Shown: positions 36,254 to 46,000 of the stretch, in pieces | How the letters are laid out: every line of letters begins with the position of its first letter | Numbering within the stretch: position 1 is the stretch's first letter | Notes under the pieces: model-generated | Told to the model about the DNA's origin: nothing | What the model saw: the letters and a program-made list of their open reading frames with translations, nothing else | Database searches by the model: none | DNA from: Gloeobacter morelensis MG652769 | GTDB taxonomy: Bacteria > Cyanobacteriota > Cyanobacteriia > Gloeobacterales > Gloeobacteraceae | Assembly (NCBI RefSeq): GCF_021018745.1 | Contig: NZ_CP063845.1 | Coordinates: forward strand, 4,340,001-4,404,000 | Length of the DNA: 64,000 nucleotides | Reading direction: 5' to 3' | Program-made: the position numbers and the translations under genes

Positions 36254-38167
36254 ATGCAAGTCCAACCGCGCATCGAAAAAAAACACGTAGACAGAGCGAT
36301 CGAAGCGAGCCAGGCGTACCTATTGGGCCGTCAGTACTCCCCGGGCTACTGGTGGGCCGAACTGGAGTCGAACGTGTCGATGACCGCCGAGGTGGTCCTC
36401 CTGCACAAAATCTGGCGCACGGACACCGGCCGTCCCCTCGCCAAGGCGACCGCCTACCTGCTGGGTGAGCAGCGCGCCCACGGCGGTTGGGAGCTGTTCT
36501 ACGGCGACGGCGGCGATTTGAACACATCGATCGAGGCGTACATGGCCCTGAAGCTGCTGGGTCTCGCCGCCGATCACCCCGCCCTGGCGCGCGCCCGCGC
36601 GTTTATCCTCGCCAAAGGCGGCATCAGCCGCGCGCGCATCTTCACCAAGATCCACCTGGCGCTCATCGGCTGCTACGACTGGCGCGGCGTCCCGTCGATT
36701 CCACCCTGGGTGATGCTGCTACCCGAGGCCTTTGCGGTCAACATCTACGAGATGTCCAGTTGGGCGCGCGGCAGCACGGTACCGCTGCTGATCGTCTTCG
36801 ACCGCAAGCCGGTCTTTGCCGTCGAGCCGGCCATCACCCTCGACGAGCTATTTGTCGAAGGACGCACCCGGGCCCGCTTCGATCTACCCCGCAGCTCGAG
36901 CGACTGGTGGGCGAATCTGTTTGTCGATCTCGACTGGGGTTTCAAGCTCGCCGAGAGTCTGGGGGTGGTTCCCCTGCGCGAAGAAGGGCTGAAAGCCGCC
37001 GAGCGCTGGGTGCTCGAGCGCCAGGAGGCGACCGGTGATTGGGGCGGGATTATCCCGGCGATGCTCAACTCGCTGCTGGCGCTGCGCTGCCTCGATTACG
37101 ACCCCCACGACCCGGTGATCGAGCGGGGGATGGCCGCGGTCGATCGCTTCGCCATCGAGACCGAAAGCACCTATCGCCTGCAGCCGTGCGTCTCCCCCGT
37201 CTGGGATACGGCCTTGACCATGCGCGCCCTGGTCGATTCGGGATTGCCGCCGGATCACCCGGCCCTCGCGGCGGCGGGCACCTGGCTACTGGAGAAGCAG
37301 ATTCTCGACTACGGCGACTGGGCGGTTAAAAACCGAACCGGATCGCCCGGCGGCTGGGCTTTCGAGTTCGACAACCGCTACTACCCGGATGTAGACGACA
37401 CAGCCGTCGTGGTGATGGCCCTCGACGCCGTGCAGCTGGCCGACGAGACCGCCAAGGGCCAGGCGATCGCCCGGGCGGTGCGCTGGGTAGCCTCGATGCA
37501 GTGCCAGGGCGGCGGCTGGGCGGCCTTCGATATCGACAACGACGCTCACTGGCTCAACAGCCTTCCCTACGCCGATCTCAAGGCGATGATCGATCCGAAT
37601 ACCGCCGATGTCACCGCCCGGGTGCTCGAGATGTACGGCCGTTGCCGCCTGATTCCTGCGGCCGCCGGTGCCCAGCGCGCCCTCGATTATCTGCGGCGCA
37701 CCCAGGAGCCGGAGGGCTGCTGGTTCGGCCGCTGGGGGGTGAATTATCTCTATGGCACCAGCGGCGTGCTCTCAGCTCTGGCTGCCTTCGCCCCGGCCGA
37801 ACGCACGGCCATCGAGCGCGCTGCCGCCTGGCTGCGAGGTTGCCAGAACGTGGACGGTGGTTGGGGGGAAACCTGCCAAAGTTATGTCGATCGCACTTTG
37901 ATGGGCCAGGGACCGAGCACCGCTTCCCAGACTGCCTGGGCGTTGCTCGGCCTCATCGACGCGGGCCGGGTGGCCCGCTTCAGCGACAGCAGCGCCCTCG
38001 AACGCGGCATTGCCTATCTGGTGGAAACCCAAAAAGCGGACGGCAGTTGGGACGAACCGTACTTCACCGGCACCGGTTTTCCGGGGCATTTTTACCTGAA
38101 GTATCACCTCTATCAACAACACTTTCCTTTAAGTGCTCTGGGCCGCTACCGCCGCCTGCTCAGTTAG
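36254..38167 (+). CDS. shc: Squalene-hopene cyclase
   Basis: The enzyme cyclises squalene to hopene/hopanol, giving membrane hopanoids. The 637-residue length is standard. The catalytic 'DVDDTA' is at 379-384, and QW-type repeats (e.g. 'LEKQ..YGDWAVKNRTGSPGGW', 'QCQGGGWAAFDIDN', 'CQNVDGGWGE', 'TQKADGSWDE') are present. The C-terminal 'FTGTGFPGHFYLKYHLYQQH' is family-specific. It is followed by squalene synthase, so substrate and product enzymes are paired. Confidence 0.97.
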   Translation: MQVQPRIEKKHVDRAIEASQAYLLGRQYSPGYWWAELESNVSMTAEVVLLHKIWRTDTGRPLAKATAYLLGEQRAHGGWELFYGDGGDLNTSIEAYMALKLLGLAADHPALARARAFILAKGGISRARIFTKIHLALIGCYDWRGVPSIPPWVMLLPEAFAVNIYEMSSWARGSTVPLLIVFDRKPVFAVEPAITLDELFVEGRTRARFDLPRSSSDWWANLFVDLDWGFKLAESLGVVPLREEGLKAAERWVLERQEATGDWGGIIPAMLNSLLALRCLDYDPHDPVIERGMAAVDRFAIETESTYRLQPCVSPVWDTALTMRALVDSGLPPDHPALAAAGTWLLEKQILDYGDWAVKNRTGSPGGWAFEFDNRYYPDVDDTAVVVMALDAVQLADETAKGQAIARAVRWVASMQCQGGGWAAFDIDNDAHWLNSLPYADLKAMIDPNTADVTARVLEMYGRCRLIPAAAGAQRALDYLRRTQEPEGCWFGRWGVNYLYGTSGVLSALAAFAPAERTAIERAAAWLRGCQNVDGGWGETCQSYVDRTLMGQGPSTASQTAWALLGLIDAGRVARFSDSSALERGIAYLVETQKADGSWDEPYFTGTGFPGHFYLKYHLYQQHFPLSALGRYRRLLS

Positions 38168-38346
38168 ATGTGGCCAGCAAGACCGGCGCCAGTTCACCGC
38201 TCAATCTGGCAGAAACAACCCGGTTTTGTTGCGAGTGTGTCGCCGCTCGGGGGGTTGAGCGAAGGTCGGGTATGCGCGCGATCAGATAACAAATCCGGTA
38301 AGCTCATCGTAAAATTCCTAGATGGTGTGTGCAGGGGTGAAGAACA

Positions 38347-39438
38347 ATGCAAGGTACCCATGGGGCAACCGGGGGTCAACAATCTGCTTTGCTATTTTGC
38401 AACGCAATTCTTCCCCGGGTCTCCAGGACTTTCGCGATTAGCATCCGCTTTTTACCGGGTCGACTGGGCAGGGCTGTCCTCACCGCTTACTTGCTGTGCC
38501 GGATAGCCGACACGATCGAAGACGATCCGGCGGCGAGCGCGGGCGAGAAGGTGCGACTTTTGGGCGAATTTATGGCGGGTTTTGACGAGGTTGAGACGGC
38601 CAGAAAGTTTCCGACTCTGGCGCAATCGGTGAGCGGCGAGGCGGCCCACGTCGAGCTGGTCCACCACACCGATTTGGTCTTCGAGTTGTTCGAGGGCGTA
38701 CCCGCTCCTTCGCGCCAAATCGTCAAGCGCTGGGTAGGCGAGATGGTCGCAGGGATGCAGAAGTTTGTCGCCCTCTATCCCCATGGCATCCGCATCCAGA
38801 CGCTCGAAGAATACAACGAATACTGTTATTACGTCGCAGGCACGGTAGGGCATCTGCTCACCGACCTGTGGCATGCCCACGCCCCCAGCATCGATCAGGC
38901 CAAGTACACGGCCCTGCTCAAGCATTGCGAGGCCTTCGGCGAGGCGCTCCAGACGGTCAATATTCTCAAGGACATCGCCTGGGACGCCGAGCACGAAAAT
39001 TCGATCTATGTTCCTGAGCAATCGCTGCGCGAGCACGGCAGCAGCCAGCAGACCCTGCTCAGCCCGCACTGTCTTGAGCAGAACCGGGCAGCAATCGCCT
39101 CGCTGGTGGCTCTGGCCTGGACGGATCTCGACGCCGCCCTCGTCTATTTGCTTGCCATCCCCCGGCGGGCCGTGCCGATTCGTCTGTTCTGCATTCTGCC
39201 GCTGCTCTTTGCCTACGCCACGCTACGCGAGATTACCCGCTCGACGGCGATGCTCACCAGCGGCGGCACCGTCAAAATCTCGCGCGAAGAGGTCAAATCG
39301 CTGATGATGGCCGGAGTAGCCACCGTCTTGAGCAATCGCGGGATCGAACGGCTGGTTGCGCGGGTGCGCACCGACGCTTATGGGTTGGGGTGGGGGGGAT
39401 CCCCCCCCTGCCCCCCCCTGCCCAAGGGGGGGTCGTGA
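38347..39438 (+). CDS. Squalene synthase (squalene/phytoene synthase family)
   Basis: The 363-residue protein condenses two farnesyl diphosphates. It has 'VSRTFAISIRFLP', first Asp motif 'DTIEDD' (55-60), 'YCYYVAGTVGHLLTDLW', and second motif 'QTVNILKDIAWD' (DxxxD at 209-213). It is nearer to eukaryote-type squalene synthases than to phytoene synthase, and the position after shc supports squalene. The last 15 or so residues ('WGGSPPCPPLPKGGS') come from a G/C-tract repeat and are probably not functional. There is no C-terminal membrane anchor. Confidence 0.9.
   Translation: MQGTHGATGGQQSALLFCNAILPRVSRTFAISIRFLPGRLGRAVLTAYLLCRIADTIEDDPAASAGEKVRLLGEFMAGFDEVETARKFPTLAQSVSGEAAHVELVHHTDLVFELFEGVPAPSRQIVKRWVGEMVAGMQKFVALYPHGIRIQTLEEYNEYCYYVAGTVGHLLTDLWHAHAPSIDQAKYTALLKHCEAFGEALQTVNILKDIAWDAEHENSIYVPEQSLREHGSSQQTLLSPHCLEQNRAAIASLVALAWTDLDAALVYLLAIPRRAVPIRLFCILPLLFAYATLREITRSTAMLTSGGTVKISREEVKSLMMAGVATVLSNRGIERLVARVRTDAYGLGWGGSPPCPPLPKGGS
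39391..39432. repeat. G/C-tract palindromic repeat in 3' end of squalene synthase
   Basis: gggggggatcccccccc followed by two 'tgccccccc'-type units and 'cccaagggggg' form interleaved inverted repeats. Such G/C-tract elements are dispersed in many cyanobacterial genomes. Here the open frame runs through it, adding a Gly/Pro tail to the protein; it may also act as a terminator. Confidence 0.65.
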
Positions 39439-39470
39439 GGCGCCGCGGCGGACCGGGTGCCCGGGCCGCC

Positions 39471-39866
39471 TTACACTGTGGCCGATGAGGCTGGGGCGAG
39501 CAGTTCGATGGGCAGGCCGTCGGGGTCTACGACAAAGGCAACCGTGAAGGTCCGATCGCCAATCTGCTGCGGGCGGGGTTCGAGCAGGACCGGGACGCCC
39601 GCCTGTTGCAGGCGCCCGACGAGCGCGGGTACGTCTTCGACTTCAAATGAAGTGTGGTAGTAGCCGGTGTAGTGCTCGTCGAACCAGCTTTCGGGAGCAG
39701 GTTTGGGTTCGGGGATTTGAATGAGTTCGATGCGGCCCAGGGGGCCTGTCAGCCAACAGGCGAGGGTCATGCCGGTGGTGAAGCGCACCTCGACGGTGAA
39801 GCCCAGGAGTTCGTAAAAGGCCATCGAGCGAAAAATGTCGGCGGTGCGGATCGAGACGTGGTGCAT
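39471..39866 (-). CDS. VOC/glyoxalase-fold protein
   Basis: The 131-residue protein is a vicinal-oxygen-chelate domain: 'MHHVSIRTADIFRSMAFYEL' with the metal-ligand-type His, 'GRIELIQIPEP' with Glu, 'YYHTSFEVEDVPALVGRLQQ' with His, and 'AFVVDPDGLPIELL' with the terminal Glu. Glyoxalase, dioxygenase or resistance roles are all possible. Its ATG shares a base with the stop region of the upstream gene, so the two are coupled. Confidence 0.88.
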   Translation of the reverse strand: MHHVSIRTADIFRSMAFYELLGFTVEVRFTTGMTLACWLTGPLGRIELIQIPEPKPAPESWFDEHYTGYYHTSFEVEDVPALVGRLQQAGVPVLLEPRPQQIGDRTFTVAFVVDPDGLPIELLAPASSATV

Positions 39867-40174
39867 CAGCTTTTTCCTTCGAGGCGGGCGATGAGCAACT
39901 CCGCCACGGCGTTGGCCACGACAAATTCGCTGCAGGCGGTCATCGCATAATCGTCGTGGCGCATCTCGGCAAGCAGGACAACGTGGATGGAAGCGAGCAG
40001 ATCCTCGCCCTCCATGCGCTGGCGGGCGTAAATCGATGCGGCGCGCTCGGCAATGTGGGGGTGGATCGCCTCGGCCAGAAATTCGCGGTCGAGCCAGGCG
40101 AGCAGCGCCCCCGCGAGCCAGCGTCTTTCGGACTCCACGTCGGTGGCCGGGGGCAGCCAGATGTCCTGTACCAT
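39866..40174 (-). CDS. Hypothetical protein upstream of the VOC gene
   Basis: From 'MVQDIWLPPATDVESERRWL' the 102-residue protein is helical, with 'AIHPHIAERAASIYARQRME' and 'LLAEMRHDDYAMTACSEFVV'. No membrane segment or signal. Similar sequences occur in cyanobacteria as far as I recall, but no function is known to me. It overlaps the VOC start. Confidence 0.6.
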   Translation of the reverse strand: MVQDIWLPPATDVESERRWLAGALLAWLDREFLAEAIHPHIAERAASIYARQRMEGEDLLASIHVVLLAEMRHDDYAMTACSEFVVANAVAELLIARLEGKS

Positions 40175-40281
40175 GGCTCCAACTCTACCAGCCCCGCCCC
40201 GGGTCGGTTCAGTCTCTCGGGCAGGTTTGCGCACCGGTGGGTTGCGGTAGGATGCTCTTTGAATATTCGCAGAAGGACGGT

Positions 40282-40584
40282 ATGGAAGAAGCTTCCGCGC
40301 GGATGAGCTGGTTCGACGAAGGACAGGGCCTGACGCACCTGTCGGAATATTTTCAGCGCATGGAGTCCTGGCAACAAGCGATCGCCGATGGCGTCATCAC
40401 CCCCGAAGAAATTCGCGAGCAGGCGCAACGGGTGATCGGGTTGCTCAAAGAAGTGGAGCCGCTGGTGGGCGAGACCGAACGGCGGACGATCACCGAGACC
40501 CTCTACGAAATGGCCGTGCTGGGGGCGATGCAGACTTCCGCCGTCTCCGCTTCGCTGCGGACGGCTGCTAAGGGGGAAACATGA
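40282..40584 (+). CDS. Helical protein, first of a paralogous trio
   Basis: The 100-residue helical protein follows an 'aagga' site at 40273. Its core 'YFQRMESWQQAIADGVITPE' is nearly repeated in the C-terminal half of the gene at 41039 ('FFQRMESWQRAIADGRIDQE'). Its stop overlaps the start of the next gene (ATGA), so translation is coupled. No known domain. Confidence 0.72.
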   Translation: MEEASARMSWFDEGQGLTHLSEYFQRMESWQQAIADGVITPEEIREQAQRVIGLLKEVEPLVGETERRTITETLYEMAVLGAMQTSAVSASLRTAAKGET

Positions 40585-41027
40585 AAGTCAAGGCGTACAA
40601 GATTCCCGATACTTCGCCCTCGTTCCTGGCGACGGCTATCGAGTCGTGGTTTCGCTCCGAAGGGTTCGAGGCGCAGAGTTTCGCCGGCCCGGAGGGGACT
40701 TACGTGATCCAGGGGCGCAAGGACAACTTTCTGCGTTTTATCGTGGGGCTTTCGGCGGCGCTCACCGTCACAGTCGGTACGCAGCCGGACGGGGCGCTCA
40801 CCGTGGCCATCGGCGCGGGCAGCTGGGTGGACAAGTTTCTAGCCGGCTTTGCGGGGGTGTTTTTGTTCGCTCCCCTCGCCTTTACTGCCGCCTACGGCGT
40901 CTGGAAACAGGACAATCTCGAAGACAAGCTCTGGGAATATATCGCCGGACGCCTGCCCGCAGCGGTCGAAGTCCCGGTGCAGATTCCCGCCCCCCAGTTT
41001 CACCCGGTCAAGCTGACTCCCTCCTGA
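40581..41027 (+). CDS. Membrane-associated protein, second of the trio
   Basis: The 148-residue protein has an alpha/beta N-terminal part ('FLATAIESWFRSEGFEAQSF') and a hydrophobic segment near residues 85-108 ('FLAGFAGVFLFAPLAFTAAY'). It is paralogous to the N-terminal half of the next gene: both have 'W(F)xxxxFExQSFA', 'ALTV', 'GGxWxDK'. Function unknown; together with its neighbours it may form a membrane complex. Confidence 0.72.
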   Translation: MKVKAYKIPDTSPSFLATAIESWFRSEGFEAQSFAGPEGTYVIQGRKDNFLRFIVGLSAALTVTVGTQPDGALTVAIGAGSWVDKFLAGFAGVFLFAPLAFTAAYGVWKQDNLEDKLWEYIAGRLPAAVEVPVQIPAPQFHPVKLTPS

Positions 41028-41038
41028 GGACATCCACC

Positions 41039-41776
41039 ATGCAAACCCGTACCTACAGTGCGCCGGGGATCACGGCCGAGGCCCTCGCCGAGAGGGTGCG
41101 CGCCTGGTTCGTTGAAAAAGAATTCGAAACCCAGTCGTTTGCTACGGCGGGCGGTGGCCAGATCGTGCAGGGCTACCGCGACGATTTTTGGCGGGTGGCG
41201 GTGGGGCTCGCTGCGGCCCTGACCGTGCAAATCAAACCGCTGCCGGGGGACACTCTCGAAGTGAACATCGGGGGCGGTGCCTGGGGCGACAAGCTCTTTG
41301 TAGCCGGGATCGGTCTGCTGCTCTTTTTGCCGTTGGTGCTGCCCGCCGCCTGGGGCACCTGGGAGCAGTACCGCCTCGACAAAGATGTCTGGGAAGCGAT
41401 CGAAGCGGCGCTCCCGGCGGGCAGTTCCCCGGTCGCATCTGCCCCCGCCGAAGCTGCCCCCGCCGCCGAATTGCCCGACACCTGGTTCAACGAAGAGACC
41501 AACGAGATCTATTCGGTACAGTTTTTTCAGCGCATGGAGTCGTGGCAGCGCGCCATCGCCGACGGCCGGATCGACCAGGAAGAGATCCAGAGCCAGGGCG
41601 AGCGGGTGACGGACTTGCTTCGTCGTTTGGAGCCTACCCTCAGCGATGAAGCCCACGCCAAGCTCACCCAGGTGTTTCGCGAAATGGCGGTTCTGCAGGG
41701 GATGCAGTCGTTCGTGCTGGTGCAGCAGATGGGCAGTGCCGCCTCAGGCCCAACCCCGAAGCCGGTAAACGAGTAG
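41039..41776 (+). CDS. Fusion paralogue of the two preceding genes
   Basis: The 245-residue protein has an N-terminal half (1-125) like the gene at 40581, with a transmembrane segment 'LFVAGIGLLLFLPLVLPAAW', an Ala/Pro linker (126-148), and a C-terminal half (150-245) like the gene at 40282. So the separate order (helical, membrane) is fused as (membrane, helical). This implies the two domains act together. Its 3' end overlaps the convergent ydcF-like gene by 33 bases. Confidence 0.78.
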   Translation: MQTRTYSAPGITAEALAERVRAWFVEKEFETQSFATAGGGQIVQGYRDDFWRVAVGLAAALTVQIKPLPGDTLEVNIGGGAWGDKLFVAGIGLLLFLPLVLPAAWGTWEQYRLDKDVWEAIEAALPAGSSPVASAPAEAAPAAELPDTWFNEETNEIYSVQFFQRMESWQRAIADGRIDQEEIQSQGERVTDLLRRLEPTLSDEAHAKLTQVFREMAVLQGMQSFVLVQQMGSAASGPTPKPVNE

Positions 41777-42526
41777 ACCGACCCATTCCTTGAGGGCCAG
41801 GGTCGAACTTTCGAGCGCCGCAGCGCTGGGCAGCCAGGCGAGCAGCCAGTCGTCGAGGTCCATGCCGCTGCGCACGTCGGTCGAGGCTGCGATCACCGCG
41901 AACCCGGCGCGCTCGAAGATGGCGACCGAGCGGGGCATGTGGCTGGCGCTGGTGACCAGCAGGATGCGCTCGATGCGCCGCGGCTTGAGCACCTCGGCGC
42001 TGAGGGCGGCGTTTTGAAACGTATTCCAGGAGCGCTCCTCGGTGAGGATAGCCCCTGCCGGTACCCCCAATTCTCGGGCGAAGGCGGCCATCTGGGTCGC
42101 TTCGGGGGGTTGGTCGGGCCTGGTATGAAAAGGCGGGTTGCCGCCGCTCATCAGCACCACCGGCGCTTTTTTCGCCTTGAATAGCCGCGCGGCGTGGAGC
42201 ACCCGGTCGCTCGCTTCTGCTAGTTCGTACGTGCGGTGGCGCGCGTTCGGCAGATGCAATGCCCCGCCTAGTACGACGATCGCTTGGGCTGTGGGGCTTT
42301 TCTCTACAGGAACCTCGGGATGCTGCGATTCGAGTGACCACAGCAGCGCGTCGGCCACAATGGGGGCGCTAAAGGTGCCCAGCAATAGGACGATTGCGCC
42401 ACATAGCCAGATGGCAAGTTTCGCCCGCCCGAAGCGAAACGCAAGTGCTGCCGCAATAGTGAGCACCACGCTCAAGCCAAGCGGGTAGAACAACAGCGGC
42501 AGCACTTTGCCCAGGTAGATGAACAT
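41744..42526 (-). CDS. YdcF/SanA-like DUF218 membrane protein
   Basis: The 260-residue protein has two N-terminal helices and a DUF218 domain: 'AIVVLGGALHLPNARHRTYE', 'PVVLMSGGNP', 'ILTEERSWNTFQNA' and 'ILLVTSASHMPRSVAIFERA'. YdcF/ElyC/SanA proteins act in envelope integrity or cell-wall lipid handling. Its end overlaps the fusion paralogue. Confidence 0.88.
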   Translation of the reverse strand: MFIYLGKVLPLLFYPLGLSVVLTIAAALAFRFGRAKLAIWLCGAIVLLLGTFSAPIVADALLWSLESQHPEVPVEKSPTAQAIVVLGGALHLPNARHRTYELAEASDRVLHAARLFKAKKAPVVLMSGGNPPFHTRPDQPPEATQMAAFARELGVPAGAILTEERSWNTFQNAALSAEVLKPRRIERILLVTSASHMPRSVAIFERAGFAVIAASTDVRSGMDLDDWLLAWLPSAAALESSTLALKEWVGLLVYRLRGWA

Positions 42527-42718
42527 CCCGGCTCTCCGGCGCGAACTGCTTTAACTTACTTTGCTTTTTCCGCTTCAGGTTTGCCATGGTGAAATTTTCT
42601 TGGTTCTGGTCAGAACTTACTTTACATAGTCCGGGAAAACACAACGGCGAATGATTTCTTCATAAAGTGATTTACACTATTTACTGTTGCCAGAGCGAAT
42701 GTATGGAGTATACTCATT

Positions 42719-42778
42719 GCGAAACGAAGCTCGTTTCTCACGAATGAATAACGATTCTCGGTGAATTCTTCGTTTCGC
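42719..42778. promoter_or_regulatory. Inverted repeats upstream of the RHS gene
   Basis: The 480-base gap before the RHS gene has no convincing gene. It contains gcgaaacgaa at 42719-42728 and its exact complement ttcgtttcgc at 42769-42778, and within the first arm a tight hairpin (gaaacga-agc-tcgtttc, 42721-42737). These could be regulator sites for the toxin gene, about 230 bases before its start, or IS-end scars. Confidence 0.4.
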
Positions 42779-43012
42779 TCTGTCCACCCAGTTCTTGCGG
42801 AGCCTCGTGCAGTCTATTGGCTGCAACGGCTTTTTTGGCTCTGACTGCCGTCAAAGCGGCTAACTTGCCTGCCTGCCTGCTTTGCGTTCTATAGTTGCGC
42901 CGCAATGCCCCCGACAGGCCACAGTCCCTGCTGAACATTTGACTGACCGATGGTATTTTCGTCGCCACCGGTTATTACTTCCATGACAAATTAACCTACT
43001 CTTGCTGTGGCT

Positions 43013-46000
43013 ATGGTATCCCGTTCCATCGGTTTTTTCGCGCGCAAGCTCTTCAGCCTGCTCGTCATCTTTGTGATGACCTGTAACCAGTTGATCCTGC
43101 CGGCGAGCGCTGCTGTCGATGTCACCCAGGGCTTCTACTCCTACGACACGGTGGATTTGACGCTCGGCGGCACCTACCCGCTTTATGTCTGGCGGCACTA
43201 CCAAAGCGCCAATCAGGACGGCACACCCATTGGCAACCGGCCAGGACCGTTCGGCCTTGGCACCCACATGGGCTTGTATAGTTTGCGGGCAGAAACCGTC
43301 AGCCTGGAGGGGAAAACCCAGGTTCGCCTCTGGATGCCTACCGGCGGCCAACAGTACTTTGTCAATAGTGTGACACCGGGTCTTTACGCTAACCAGAACC
43401 CAAGTGATCCTATCCGCGGAACGGTCGAGGTCGCAGGCGAAGAGATCACGCTCACCGTCGAAAGCGGCACCAAGCTGAAGTTTCGGGCCAAGGCGGACGG
43501 CACGCGCACCCTCGAATCGATCGCCAACCGCTTTGGCAAGGCCATCACCTTGAGTTACTCGGGCAGCAAACTTACCCAGGTTACAGACCCTTTCGGCCGC
43601 TACATCGCCTTCAAGTACGAAAATACTACCTTCCCGTCTCAGGTCACCCGGGCAGAGTTATTTGATGATGGCGGCCAGAGTTTCGGGTTTGTCAAGTACG
43701 CCTACAACAGTGCGGGGGACCTCAAAACCTTCACCAATGCAATCGATGGCAAAAGCGTCGCCACCGTGGGCGGTACCCGCGTCGCAAAAGGGCAAACCCA
43801 ATACACCTACAACAACCACTATCTGCAGACGATTAAAGAGCCGAGGGGTATTGTCAAGCTCACCAACACCTACGGCAACTACAACACCACAGGCACCGCC
43901 GGCAAGGTCACTCAGCAGAAGTTGCCGGGTGCCAAATCAACTGTGACTTCGGACGATATTATCAACCGTTATGTCTACAACCCCGACAACACTGTCGTCA
44001 ATGACACCCGCAATCAGACAGCCGGTGAGATCACCGTGGCTTTCGACCCTGAAAAACAGAACGTCACACAGGTTAGCCATGCCTTCGACGGCAGCAGCAT
44101 TTCTATGGGTTATGACTCGGATTCTAATCTGTTGAATTCTTTTGTAAACACCTTTGACCAGGCCACCAGTTTCTCCTATGTGAACGACACCCCGTTTTAC
44201 CATCTCTCTGCCATCGAACTAGCCGACGGAAGCACGACCGATTTCAGTTTTACCGGTCCTTTTGGCCAGCTTCAGCAAGTCACCAGCGCCGAGCAGCACT
44301 CCACAACTTTTACCTATAACCCCGAAGACGATGCCTCCAAGGGTTCGTTGCAATCGGTGGCCGATCCATTGCCTGCAAGCACAGAATTTAATGCTTACAA
44401 TAGCCACGGTCAATTGCTCGAAAGCACCGACGGTCTAGGCCGAAAGTCTACTTTTATCTATCACGATGAGGCCTCCGGAGGCTACCAAGATCTTCAATCA
44501 GTCATTGATCCCTCTGGAGTCGATCGCTGCTTCAACTACGACAAATTCTCGCGTATCAAAGAGGCCTATTTCTGCAAGTTCAGCGGCCAGAAAACCCTAT
44601 TTGCTTACGACCAACTCAACCGCGTCATCAGCGTCACCGAGCCCAAGCAAAACAACACTTCTCGGGTCACAAAGTTTACTTACGACGACAACGGCAACGT
44701 CACCGGTGTGATTGCCTCCAATGGTGTAACGACTACCTACGCCTACAACGACCAAGATCAACTCGCCAGCCGCACCGAAGGCAATAGAACAGAAAGTTAC
44801 CAGTACAATAACCTGGGCTTACTCGAAGAGTACATCGATAAAAAAGGGCAAATCACCGGTTATACCTACGACGCCAAGCAGCGTTTAGAGAAAGTTACCT
44901 TCGCGAAGGGCTTTTCGAGTAGCACCGCGTTGACATACAGCTACAATGAACAGGATAAACCCATCTCAATTACCGACAGCAGTGACGCTTCTGGAGCCAA
45001 GGACATCCAGTTTGTCTACGAGACGGGCAGCAGTCAGGTAGGCCGCCTCAAGCAGGAAATCACCGCCCAGGGCACGCTCGATTACGAATATGATTCCGTC
45101 GGCAATCTCCTCAGTGTCAAGCGCGGTGGAACGGCCTTGCTGCGCTACGAGTACGCCAATGACGATGCCAGTTTACTTGCCGCTACGCTTGGGGGTGACG
45201 CCTCGGCAACAGAGCTGCGCATCGCTTTTGGCTACGACCCATCTGGCGCGCTTGCAACCATCACTTACCCCGGAGGTTTGAGCGGTACTTTTGCTTACAA
45301 CAGTGCCGGGGATATCGCCAGTCAGACTTTCGCTTCTTCTGCCGGTACTTTGCGTCAAATTGATTACAGCTACGATTACGAGCAGAGCGGCGTCAACGGC
45401 AAAGGCTACCTCAAAAATCGGACCGAGTCGGGCACTGTCGCCAACGCCCGCATCCCCGGCATCGCCGTCAGCCAGAGCTTCAACTATGACGAAATCGGCC
45501 AACTAACCTGCACCCAGACCAACGGCAGCGCCACCAGTTGCCCCAACACCGGTGCGGGGGTGTATCTCACCAGCTACGACCTGGACGGCAACGCGGTATC
45601 GATCTCCAACAGCGGCACGACCAGGAACCTGACTTACGAAAGCGCGCCGCCGACCAACCGTCTGACCGCCTCCGGCTCCACGACCGTTGACACCGATGCC
45701 AACGGCAACATCCTCAAAGACCCCGACGCGGCCTATGTCTGGAATGCGCGGGATCAACTGACCCAAGTCACCTACGGCGGCAAGACCACAAAATTTACTT
45801 ACGACGCGCTGGGTCGGCGGATCTCTGCGACCACCGACGGGGTGAAGACGCAGTACGTCTACAGCGGCGATCAACTCATCGAGGAGAACACAGACGGTAC
45901 TAAAAAACGTCACCTGGTGGCGTTGGGTCTGGACTCTGTGCTGGCCAGCCGCACGGGCACGGCTGATGAGTATTACCTCAAGGACGCCTTGAACGGTTCG

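Noticed and set aside
42738-42968. 76-codon minus-strand ORF before the RHS gene
   Set aside because: Basic, low-complexity translation with no start signal or recognisable motif.
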